A program made the translations under genes and the position numbers. The notes under the pieces were generated by a model. It saw nothing but the letters and a program-made list of their open reading frames with translations. It was not told the DNA's origin and searched no databases. From Dyadobacter bucti (GTDB taxonomy: Bacteria > Bacteroidota > Bacteroidia > Cytophagales > Spirosomataceae), in the NCBI RefSeq assembly GCF_005869225.1, contig NZ_SWFP01000004.1:248001-312000 (forward strand): a stretch of 64,000 bases of DNA. Reading direction: 5' to 3'. How positions within the stretch are numbered: the first letter of the stretch is position 1; every line of letters begins with the position of its first letter. This document shows positions 18,916 through 25,641 of this stretch, in pieces.

Positions 18916-19625
18916 TATCGTTCGTTTTTGTCAAATGGAGGAAAATTCAGCTGGCTGGCGGGCCGGATCTTTCTGATGCTCGTCAACCGGTTCGCTTTTG
19001 CTACCTGCATGAGGTGCCTTGGATCATTGTAGATCGTATAGGTCAGCCAGTCGAGCCGGTCGCCCTCCACTACAATCCTGGAATGTGTCAGGTCGGGGGA
19101 CGACGCTCTCGATTCGGCGAGCAGCTGTTCACGGGATTTGTGCGCGATGAATGTGGCTGTAACTTTGACCCTGAGCGGAGAACCGTCGGGTTCGAACAGG
19201 GTGTAGTTGAGGTCCAGGTTTCCGAGGATGCATTTGAAATTCATGTCCGAACCCCACATCACGATCAGGAAGCGCGGGCGGTGGATCTTGCCATCAAAAT
19301 TATAGACACATTTTTTCAGGTCTTCGATCTGATCATGCACCTTCCGGCTCTTGTACCCGGTATTGGCCCCACCGTACCCCTCCATAGTTTTGGTGCCGTC
19401 CAGGATAAATTCGAGGCGCAGCTGTTCGGGTTCGGTTGATTTGTATTTGGCTTCCGATCCGGCATTGCCGTGCCCTCCGGAAGTGTCTGCATTCACCTTA
19501 AGTGTTTGCATGAATGACTCCGGATTGATAGGGGTGGTGAAAGCCTTCGACGGGTCTTCGTTTTTGAAGTCCCGTTGCTCGAAAGTGCGGATCACCAGCT
19601 TTTCAAGTTTTTTCCTATCGCTCAT
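18915..19625 (-). CDS. CIS tube/LysM-type baseplate protein (Afp7-type)
   Basis: The 236-residue product begins with KKLEKLVIRTFEQRD and FTTPINPESFMQTLKVN, continues with LRLEFILDGT and HRPRFLIVMWG, and ends with GDRLDWLTYTIYNDPRHLMQVAKANRL, a LysM-like fold. This matches the contractile-injection-system tube protein family (Afp7), which links the tube to the spike hub. Peptidoglycan binding by this LysM is not expected, because it is used structurally in baseplates. Its first codons overlap the 3' end of the small DUF5908-type gene by 11 bp, and its stop overlaps the spike start. Confidence 0.87.
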   Translation of the reverse strand: MSDRKKLEKLVIRTFEQRDFKNEDPSKAFTTPINPESFMQTLKVNADTSGGHGNAGSEAKYKSTEPEQLRLEFILDGTKTMEGYGGANTGYKSRKVHDQIEDLKKCVYNFDGKIHRPRFLIVMWGSDMNFKCILGNLDLNYTLFEPDGSPLRVKVTATFIAHKSREQLLAESRASSPDLTHSRIVVEGDRLDWLTYTIYNDPRHLMQVAKANRLTSIRKIRPASQLNFPPFDKNER

Positions 19626-19794
19626 TTTGTTCTCTTAAAATGGCTAGCACTTTATCGACACATTCTCTGATAACGTCCTCTCCGGCACCGGCGCTGGACG
19701 AAGATCCTTTGCCGGCGGCGTTACCACCAGTCCCGGAACCCTGCGCCTGGTCTACGGTTGCTTTGATCACGAGTTCCCTTATTTCAATCGGCAT
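19615..19794 (-). CDS. Small DUF5908-type eCIS protein
   Basis: Translating the gap between the second tube gene and the Afp7-type gene gives a 59-residue frame, MPIEIRELVIKATV at the start, a Gly/Ser/Ala-rich middle, then EDVIRECVDKVLAILREQNER. It starts 8 bp after the tube gene and its 3' end overlaps the next gene by 11 bp. Small proteins with an MPIEIRELVIK start are typical DUF5908 members between tube and LysM genes of Bacteroidota eCIS and tailocin loci. Function is unknown; the C-terminal helix could be an assembly adaptor, but that is a guess. Confidence 0.75.
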   Translation of the reverse strand: MPIEIRELVIKATVDQAQGSGTGGNAAGKGSSSSAGAGEDVIRECVDKVLAILREQNER

Positions 19795-19802
19795 ATAGGA
19801 AA

Positions 19803-20303
19803 TTATTTAGCGTTAAAAGCTTTTAACTCGGAGAAAATCAGTCGGTTGTAATTCAATTCGAGGGTTTCGAGCAAAACCTCGCTCCGTTCGGCGTTCAGCT
19901 CGGCTATCTTCCAGCTTCGCGGCCAGACATTCGTTGCCGTCCAGCTCATCAGCGGCTGATGGTCTTCTCCCAGCAGGTCGATGATCACCGTGTCAATCAC
20001 CTGAAATGCTTCTTTGCCGGTGGCCAGGTCGAAGGGTTCGCCTTCAAATGTCTTTTTCAGCCAATCGGAGACTGGGGAACTTTTGGGGCCTACCAATCCT
20101 CTCTTCAGTACGAGCGGTCCGAACTTCCTTCTCGTCGGGATCACATGTTCGAAACGGTTTTCACCTCCTTCCTTGATGGTTTCAATATCAATGGTCGAGT
20201 CCAGTCCTGCCACGGACTGGAACCTGATATCCACCGAACCGCTGTCGCCGGCAGAAAAATGTACGGCGAAGTGAAATCCAACTGCCTGATAACCATTCTC
20301 CAT
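19803..20303 (-). CDS. Tail tube protein, second paralogue (Afp5-type tube initiator)
   Basis: The 166-residue product belongs to the T4 gp19-like tube family: YQAVGFHFAVHF, FQSVAGLDSTIDIE, then LVLKRGLV, and a C-terminal half with DTVIIDLLGEDHQPLMSWTA in two parts and ERSEVLLETLELNYNRL. It lies 4 bp after the first tube gene. In Afp-type systems a second tube paralogue forms the first ring on the spike hub, and this gene's place next to the Afp7-type gene suggests the same role. Which paralogue is the major tube is inferred from order. Confidence 0.85.
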   Translation of the reverse strand: MENGYQAVGFHFAVHFSAGDSGSVDIRFQSVAGLDSTIDIETIKEGGENRFEHVIPTRRKFGPLVLKRGLVGPKSSPVSDWLKKTFEGEPFDLATGKEAFQVIDTVIIDLLGEDHQPLMSWTATNVWPRSWKIAELNAERSEVLLETLELNYNRLIFSELKAFNAK

Positions 20304-20307
20304 TGTG

Positions 20308-20772
20308 CTATTTTTTAGCTTCCACGATCGTCAAACCTTCATGGGCCAGCTCCATACTTTCAATAGCGATCTCGCTGGCGTCTGCTTTGAGGTCGGTGGA
20401 GGTAACCTTTGTGGGCCACGCCTTTGCCACCGACCAGGATATGACCGGTTGATGCTCTTCGTTCAATAGCCTGATCGTTACGTCCCTTCTGAACTTTTCT
20501 TTGCCTTCCTGGAACATCATCGTTTTTTTCCATTGTTCGAAAAATTCGAAGTCGCCGTCGAAGGTGCCGCGCTTGAGCGTGATGTTCTTATACTCAGTAA
20601 GTCCCGGCTGCTTGCCCTTGTTGAACAGGGGACTGCTTCCTTCGCGGTATTCGATCACTTTGGTTTCGAAGTCCAATCCGCTGACTTCTGTAAATCCGAT
20701 CCGGGTACCTCCCCAGTCAAGCTGGAAATGGAACTTGGGCAGCGGATATGCTTTTTTTGGGTCATCTGCCAT
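20308..20772 (-). CDS. Major tail tube protein (Afp1-type)
   Basis: The 154-residue product has the gp19-like tube pattern: YPLPKFHFQLDWGG, FTEVSGLDFETKVIEYREG split at residues 30-48, ITLKRGTFDGD, then TIRLLNEEHQPVISW and ASEIAIESMELAHEGL. It directly follows the sheath gene, which is the usual place for the major inner-tube subunit. It is a paralogue of the adjacent 166-residue protein, sharing the EVSGLD, LKRG and ExHQPxxSW positions. Confidence 0.88.
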   Translation of the reverse strand: MADDPKKAYPLPKFHFQLDWGGTRIGFTEVSGLDFETKVIEYREGSSPLFNKGKQPGLTEYKNITLKRGTFDGDFEFFEQWKKTMMFQEGKEKFRRDVTIRLLNEEHQPVISWSVAKAWPTKVTSTDLKADASEIAIESMELAHEGLTIVEAKK

Positions 20773-20799
20773 GTTATCTGATTTTTATAAATGAATGAA

Positions 20800-22191
20800 T
20801 TAGGCTTCCTCTAACATTTTGTGCATGAATGTCAGGATGATAAATTCAGCCGGCCTCACCACCGCGAGTCCGATCTCCACAATCATTCGTCCCTCCCAGA
20901 TGTCCAGCTCCGACATGGTTTCGCCCAGTCCGATATGAACATAGAACGCTTCTGCCGTCGAAGCTCCCATTAATGCACCATCGTTCCATTGTTTGGTGAA
21001 ATAGTTTTCAAGCATAGCTTTCACTCTCGTCCAGGTATTCTGGTCATTGGGCTCGAATACGAATTGTTCGGATGCGTTTTTGGAAGATTCTTCCGCCATG
21101 TTGAAAAAGCGCCGTACGGGGACGTAGCGCCATTCGTTATCGTTCCCCGCCAGCGTTCTTGCGCCCCAGATGATCGCCGGGCCGCGGCCGGGGAATGAAC
21201 GGATCACGTTGACTGACTTTCCTGATACGTCATCGACGTTCATGCCAGCCTGCTGCAACCCTGTTACGATGATCTCGGGCCGGATCGCCAGACTGATGTT
21301 GACGTTTGCCGGCGCTTTCCATACCCCTCTTAATCTGTCCGTTGTCGCATATTGGCCGACAACGGCCGGGGCGGCGGGGAGCAGCATTTCCAGATTGCTG
21401 ATCGCCGCGGTTGCCATGTTGTACAAGGCATTATTGGCAGCTTTAAGCAAGCTCAGGTTTACCGACGGGCCTGCCCCGGTGATCGTAACCTGCGTTTCGA
21501 CAGAATGGTCATAGGTGAGCAAGGTGTACAGTCGCGGATAATACGCAGCCCCGTATTTTAGCTTTACCAGGTCTCCCGGTGTTGTGCTCCGGAGGTCGGC
21601 GATGGGGTTAGCCGTAGGGAACACATCCATGACTGTGAACCTGTCCTGTAAGGCGACACACTGGGTCAGCGCATGATCAAATACGCCGTAATAATTGCCG
21701 AGGGCACCGGCGCCTTTGATGTTGACGCTTTCGGGTACAACCAGGAGCGTTACTTCATTAATCGTCCCTGCATCGTCGATCCCGTTCCTCAGGTCGAGCG
21801 GTGTGATCGTACCTGCTGCGCCGGTGTATGTTTTTACGGCGACGATGTAACAAGGCCCTCCTCCGTTCGCAAAAAACATCTGGAGGGAATAATACAGCAA
21901 ATGCACCGAGGCTGTGGCCGGGTTGATTCTGGCTGTCGCGACCTGGTTTGGGGCTACGCCTGTGAAGTCGACCACAATGCCGGTTTCCGGTTGCGCTTTC
22001 CCAAAGTACTGTTCGTACTCCATCATGGAAGTAATTCTGGTAGGTACCCTCAGAAGATCGTTCGCAACTTTTCTTTGCGCTTTCTCGGTATAGCCAACAA
22101 ACGCGGGAATCGCTGTTTCCACGGACGCTATTGAAGGGGGAAGTTTGGGTATTTCCTTGATGTAAACACCCGGCGTTTTAAATTCTGACAT
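20800..22191 (-). CDS. Contractile sheath protein
   Basis: The 463-residue product starts MSEFKTPGVYIKEI and has ETAIPAFVGYTEKA, the classic sheath start. The C-terminal third holds SFPGRGPAIIWGARTLAG, then WRYVPVRRFFNMAEES, FVFEPNDQNTW and RPAEFIILTF, all typical of the phage-tail sheath family. Only one sheath gene is present here, whereas Afp and PVC have several paralogues. It lies 33 bp after the unrecognised 436-residue gene and 27 bp before the major tube gene. Confidence 0.93.
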   Translation of the reverse strand: MSEFKTPGVYIKEIPKLPPSIASVETAIPAFVGYTEKAQRKVANDLLRVPTRITSMMEYEQYFGKAQPETGIVVDFTGVAPNQVATARINPATASVHLLYYSLQMFFANGGGPCYIVAVKTYTGAAGTITPLDLRNGIDDAGTINEVTLLVVPESVNIKGAGALGNYYGVFDHALTQCVALQDRFTVMDVFPTANPIADLRSTTPGDLVKLKYGAAYYPRLYTLLTYDHSVETQVTITGAGPSVNLSLLKAANNALYNMATAAISNLEMLLPAAPAVVGQYATTDRLRGVWKAPANVNISLAIRPEIIVTGLQQAGMNVDDVSGKSVNVIRSFPGRGPAIIWGARTLAGNDNEWRYVPVRRFFNMAEESSKNASEQFVFEPNDQNTWTRVKAMLENYFTKQWNDGALMGASTAEAFYVHIGLGETMSELDIWEGRMIVEIGLAVVRPAEFIILTFMHKMLEEA

Positions 22192-22224
22192 CTTTATTCA
22201 ATTAAGGTTAAATGAATGGATGAT

Positions 22225-23535
22225 TTATACTAAGGGGAATAAATTGGAAGCGGCGACCTGCATGTTCAGGAAAATCTTGTTTCCTTCTCTCTTCGCCTGC
22301 ATTGTCGGTTCAGGATTCGGGAGAAACTGAAAGCTGTTATCGGGCTTTTTCAGATTGACCGGCGTGTACGTCATCGGTATCGGGTTCTTGGAAACCAGGA
22401 CGCCGGAATTATCTGCCAGCAGGTCCTGGGTGGCCGGAGTGAGCTTGAATTTCCTTTGGCGATTGTTGGCATACTGCCAGAAGGCAGACTTACTTTTCAT
22501 CCAGAGTTCAAAGACCGGGGCGGGCTGCCTTATTCCGGCCGCGCTGATCCGGGTAAGCAGATTGCCGCTGGCGTCCAGCAGACGGAAAGCTGCCACGGCA
22601 GGTTTAACGACGAGGTCGATTACACCTGCATACCGCTCGGCTTCCAGCTCATCGTGGGCAAAAAGGAGATTGATAAAGGTTTTGGCGTAACCGCCATTGC
22701 CTGTCACTTCCAGCTTATAAAGCTGGTCGGCTGAAACCGTGTCGTGCCTTACCGCTTTGATCACCTCTTCGCTGGTACGAAAACTGACAAATACATTTTG
22801 CATAGCCGCCGCAGACTGCATGTCTATCTTTTTCACAATAGCATTCGTCGAGTCTTTGAGGGTAAAGGTGGCGGTGGTAATGTTTTCAAATGCACTGAAC
22901 GTGTACACAAACGACAACGGCAGCAAGTGGGCGTCGTTCGTGTTGACATAATGCTTGCCTGGTAATGCGAGCCAGGGGTTTGGGGCACCGTTATTGAGAA
23001 ATGCCTTGGCCACCCCGGCCTGCATCGCAATTTCGCTTTGCACGTATTGCTGGGCAGGGACGAGAGCGGGTAGGGGCGAAGACAGAAACGGAAATGTTTT
23101 GACGAACGGGATGTCGTTGCTGCTGAAATACCACAATGGATTCAAGGGTTTTGGGCTTAATTCCGCCGAAAACCGCCGAATGTCGTTTTTGTACCTGACC
23201 AGGAGCCGCAGGCAAAGCTGATCAGGAAGCGGTACGATAGGCGTATACAGAACGGCACCGCTGGCCAGCTTTTTTTTCTTGCACTTTATGGCCAGCTTGA
23301 AACCTGCATAGGCCGGTAATACCCGGATATGATAATTTGCAAAAGTCAGATTGAATGGATGTTCAAGGAAGTCGAGGTCTTCATGAATGGAAGGAAGGTC
23401 CTTTGCAAACCGCTCAGATAGAAAATCGAGACGGTCAGCTTGTGCCGGCATTTCAAAAATGGTTTCACCCTTATCCCTGGTGAGATAATATTCATGGAGC
23501 CACTTTACTTCACATAATATTTTATAGATAGTCAT
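22225..23535 (-). CDS. Unrecognised conserved-position eCIS protein between cap and sheath genes
   Basis: The 436-residue product is not one I can name. It has no signal peptide or membrane helix. It begins MTIYKILCEVKWLHEYYLTRD and contains a Lys cluster (IKCKKKKLASG) near residue 83, a middle with YTFSAFENITTATFTLKDS that looks beta-rich, and ends in VAASNLFPLV. Its ATG overlaps the stop of the DUF4255 gene by four bases, and the sheath gene follows, so it belongs to the particle operon. AlgoCIS-like systems have extra cap-adaptor, plug and cage parts, and this gene's place next to the cap gene makes a cap or sheath-collar role plausible. That is inference. Confidence 0.6.
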   Translation of the reverse strand: MTIYKILCEVKWLHEYYLTRDKGETIFEMPAQADRLDFLSERFAKDLPSIHEDLDFLEHPFNLTFANYHIRVLPAYAGFKLAIKCKKKKLASGAVLYTPIVPLPDQLCLRLLVRYKNDIRRFSAELSPKPLNPLWYFSSNDIPFVKTFPFLSSPLPALVPAQQYVQSEIAMQAGVAKAFLNNGAPNPWLALPGKHYVNTNDAHLLPLSFVYTFSAFENITTATFTLKDSTNAIVKKIDMQSAAAMQNVFVSFRTSEEVIKAVRHDTVSADQLYKLEVTGNGGYAKTFINLLFAHDELEAERYAGVIDLVVKPAVAAFRLLDASGNLLTRISAAGIRQPAPVFELWMKSKSAFWQYANNRQRKFKLTPATQDLLADNSGVLVSKNPIPMTYTPVNLKKPDNSFQFLPNPEPTMQAKREGNKIFLNMQVAASNLFPLV

Positions 23536-24167
23536 ATTATGAGATTTGATTTGGTAACCAGGTTTGTCTCTATTTCTTCGATCAGCGGTACTTCTCTCCG
23601 TATACTCCTTTCCGTAATGCTTACGACGCGGACCTTGTACATCACGAAAGGGATTTGCCGTCCTCCCAGCGACCCCCAGAGATGGTTGATCTGTTCGAAT
23701 GTCAGGGTGTACATTTCAAGTTTGAGCTTCAGCGAAGCGATATCGGGGTCCGCAAGGTTGCTCAGTTCGGGTGGCAGAGGTATGGACGAGGAGGCAGGTG
23801 TAAAAATGTTTTTGCCCTGGAAAAACTCAATGACAAGCGAAATACGCCGAAGCGCCTCAACATAACCGTTGTTCGGCGTCACCCCACCTTGAAAATTGGC
23901 TGTGAAAAGAACATACAGGTTCAGGTACACCGGCCTGTTCTCGTACCTAGCCCGGTTGTCCGGCCATTTGCTGAATGTCTGACCATTTTTGAGGCTGCTC
24001 TCTTCTTCGATATTGACGAGGGTTACGATGATGTTTTGCGGCAGAGCGCCTGCTCCGCCGGTTTCGAATAACCCGATATTTTCTATAATCACTGGTACGG
24101 GATCTCCCTGGGCGATCAGGTAGGCCGTAAGTTCTTCCCGCAACAGAATCAGGGCGCTGGCTATCAT
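23532..24167 (-). CDS. DUF4255 / Pvc16-type tube terminator (cap) protein
   Basis: The product from the ATG at 24167 has 211 residues and starts MIASALILLREELTAYL, the usual opening of the DUF4255 (Pvc16 N-terminal) family. It continues with IIVTLVNIEEESSLKNG and YLNLYVLFTANF, and ends in a region with ITERSIRREVPLIEEIE. Pvc16/Afp16 caps the tube and ends sheath growth. The frame could open at 24200, but those codons sit inside a good -7 box (24198-24205), so the internal ATG is preferred. It is the first gene of the eCIS operon and overlaps the next gene by four bases. Confidence 0.83.
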   Translation of the reverse strand: MIASALILLREELTAYLIAQGDPVPVIIENIGLFETGGAGALPQNIIVTLVNIEEESSLKNGQTFSKWPDNRARYENRPVYLNLYVLFTANFQGGVTPNNGYVEALRRISLVIEFFQGKNIFTPASSSIPLPPELSNLADPDIASLKLKLEMYTLTFEQINHLWGSLGGRQIPFVMYKVRVVSITERSIRREVPLIEEIETNLVTKSNLII

Positions 24168-24197
24168 AACTTTGGTGGATACAGGTAATAATCTTCT

Positions 24198-24228
24198 CAA
24201 AGATATTGCTCGCCCGGGCGCCCGGAAA
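24198..24228 (-). promoter_or_regulatory. Candidate promoter of the eCIS operon
   Basis: On the minus strand, TATCTTTG (24205-24198) fits the Bacteroidota -7 consensus TAnnTTTG. It is preceded after 19 bp by TTTC (24228-24225), a three-of-four match to the -33 box TTTG. Transcription would begin about 25 bp before the ATG at 24167. The assignment is by eye. Confidence 0.45.
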
Positions 24229-24243
24229 TCATGGAAAACATGA
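24229..24243. promoter_or_regulatory. Palindrome TCATG-N5-CATGA in front of the eCIS operon (site 1)
   Basis: TCATG GAAAA CATGA is a perfect inverted repeat that extends to AAATCATG/CATGATTT (24226-24246), abutting the -33 region of the eCIS promoter. It recurs at 24560-24574. On the plus strand it is followed by a T run and could alternatively act as a hairpin. A 12-bp GC palindrome, CCGGGCGCCCGG, lies beside it at 24214-24225. Confidence 0.5.
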
Positions 24244-24271
24244 TTTTTGGATCAGATAATATGATTTTGTT

Positions 24272-24286
24272 TCATGGTTTTAATGA
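24272..24286. promoter_or_regulatory. Degenerate copy of the TCATG-N5-CATGA palindrome
   Basis: TCATG GTTTT AATGA differs at one base from the paired motif. Its centre lies 43 bp, about four helical turns, from the centre of site 1, between the small HTH gene and the eCIS promoter. Confidence 0.3.
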
Positions 24287-24313
24287 ATGCACAACCCTTA
24301 TAATTGCGGGTTT

Positions 24314-24505
24314 TTATTTGATCCATCCTCTCCGGATAGCTTCTTTCAAAAGGGAGACCAGGGAGTGGGTATTTGTTTCAGACATCAGCGTCTCAATAGT
24401 CGCCCGCACCGAGCTTTCCTCGATTTCCAGACAGGTCCCGATCTCAGATTCAGTAAGTTCTTCGGCAAGCAGTTCGAGTATGGCGACTGAAATTGGAGGT
24501 AACAT
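24314..24505 (-). CDS. Small stand-alone LuxR-type HTH protein
   Basis: The 63-residue product is almost only a helix-turn-helix: ILELLAEELTESEIGTCLEI, then EESSVRATIETLMSETNTHS and LVSLLKEAIRRGWIK. The order LTxxEI, a recognition helix and a final LLxxAxRxG helix matches the C-terminal domain of NarL/LuxR regulators, without a receiver domain. It lies between the response regulator gene and the eCIS operon, all on the minus strand. A palindrome shared with the eCIS promoter lies 55 bp upstream, so it may control itself and the eCIS genes. It could instead be a remnant of a larger regulator. Confidence 0.65.
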   Translation of the reverse strand: MLPPISVAILELLAEELTESEIGTCLEIEESSVRATIETLMSETNTHSLVSLLKEAIRRGWIK

Positions 24506-24535
24506 CTCTTGGTCTTCTGATAGCTATTCAAATTT

Positions 24536-24567
24536 CAAATAAATGCAATCGGGGATCAATCATGAAA
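24536..24567 (-). promoter_or_regulatory. Weak candidate promoter of the small HTH gene
   Basis: On the minus strand, TTTATTTG (24543-24536) matches TAnnTTTG except at one base. TTTC (24567-24564) lies 20 bp upstream of it, the same -33 variant as at the eCIS promoter. The -33 box falls inside the palindrome at 24560-24574. Confidence 0.28.
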
Positions 24568-24574
24568 ACCATGA
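24560..24574. promoter_or_regulatory. Palindrome TCATG-N5-CATGA in front of the small HTH gene (site 2)
   Basis: TCATG AAAAC CATGA repeats the paired bases of site 1 exactly and has a similar A-rich spacer. It lies 55 bp upstream of the small HTH start codon and overlaps that gene's candidate -33 box. The gap 24506-24683 shows nothing else clear. Confidence 0.5.
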
Positions 24575-24683
24575 GCTTTTAAGCCCATTCAATGACTTTG
24601 AACCGAAAACAATTAATAGAAACCTGGGTATGTGTGGGCCGGATGAGGTGACGAAACCCGGAAAGAGCGGAAATAACTGCTTT

Positions 24684-25328
24684 TTAAATGATGTGATGCC
24701 TTACCGCGTAAAGTGCCAGCCCGACGGTTCCTTTTACACCCAGTTTCTGGATGAGGTTCCTGCGATGAGATTCCGCAGTCGGCTGACTGATAAAGAGCTT
24801 ATCGGCAATTTCAGTAGTTGAAAATTCCTGGGCGATCAGACGCAGCACTTCCAGTTCCCGGCTTGATATTTTGGACGGAAAAGTTTCAGCATAGGTCTCT
24901 GTCTTGTTTTCTGTGTTCTGGGCCAGTTCCATGAGGACTTTGCTGCAAAAATATTTCTTGCCGTCCATCACCGTTTTGATCGCATAATATAACTCTGCCG
25001 AATCGGTATCTTTCAACACATAACCTTCCACGCCGGCAAGTACTGCATTACATATCTGTTTCTTTTCTTCGACCATGGTGAGCATAATCGTTTTTACCGG
25101 CGGAAACCGCTGACGCGTCTGCAGGCACAGATCGATACCGGAAAAATCAGGTATCTGGCAGTCGGCGATAAGCATGTCTATCTCATGGAGTTCCATAAAT
25201 TGCAGCGCTTCCTTTGCAGTCAACGCGGTACCCAGCACATTCAAATTATCATTTGCTGATAACAACAGGGAGAGGCTTTCCAGAATAATGCGATGTCCGT
25301 CTACCAGAAGAATACGTGTCTTTTTCAT
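24684..25328 (-). CDS. NarL/FixJ-family response regulator with altered acidic pocket
   Basis: The product from the ATG at 25328 (MKKTRILLVDGHRI) has 214 residues; a longer frame to 25421 only adds an unlikely hydrophobic leader. The receiver domain has the phosphate-accepting Asp56 (IADCQIPDFSG), Thr in IMLTMV and Lys in GYVLKD. The usual Asp-Asp pair near the start is Asp10-Gly11, so one metal-binding acid is missing. The C-terminal LuxR HTH is complete (SSRELEVLRLIAQEFSTTEI, then ADKLFISQPTAESHRRNLIQ). There is no sensor kinase beside it. Its place upstream of the small HTH gene and eCIS operon suggests a link to eCIS control, which is inference. Confidence 0.85.
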   Translation of the reverse strand: MKKTRILLVDGHRIILESLSLLLSANDNLNVLGTALTAKEALQFMELHEIDMLIADCQIPDFSGIDLCLQTRQRFPPVKTIMLTMVEEKKQICNAVLAGVEGYVLKDTDSAELYYAIKTVMDGKKYFCSKVLMELAQNTENKTETYAETFPSKISSRELEVLRLIAQEFSTTEIADKLFISQPTAESHRRNLIQKLGVKGTVGLALYAVRHHII

Positions 25329-25641
25329 TGCAAAGAAGTGAAATGTGAAGATGCAACAATAGAAAGATGTGGAACTTTTGCTTTTTATAGCAGACAAGTA
25401 AAGTGCAAATACCAGGTTCAAATACCACCTTGCACCTTTGGCTTTTGCAAAGGCGTCATTCGGTATTTAATAAAAAAAGTCGGGAGCACAAAAGAACACA
25501 ATAACACCGGCAAAAGACAACCGTTAACTAAATTTGGTTTATGCACTTATTCTGGCGATTTTTTCATAAAAAGAGGCCGGCTTCACTGCCTGCTGACGGA
25601 CTAAAAAGTACAAGGGATTTACGAATTTTTCGGATTACAAT
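25329..25641. other. Divergent intergenic region with repeats, no gene
   Basis: The region separates the response regulator from the hydrolase gene. CAAATACCA occurs twice (25406-25414 and 25419-25427, 13 bp apart) inside an inverted repeat GTGCAA/TTGCAC (25403-25408 and 25430-25435). CCTTTG/CAAAGG (25435-25440 and 25448-25453) forms a second inverted repeat. TAAATTTG at 25529-25536 fits a plus-strand -7 box but has no good -33 partner. No reading frame here looks real. Confidence 0.4.

Noticed and set aside
24226-24248. Hairpin plus T run as an intrinsic terminator on the plus strand
   Set aside because: No plus-strand gene ends here; the recurrence of the same palindrome at 24560-24574 fits an operator better.
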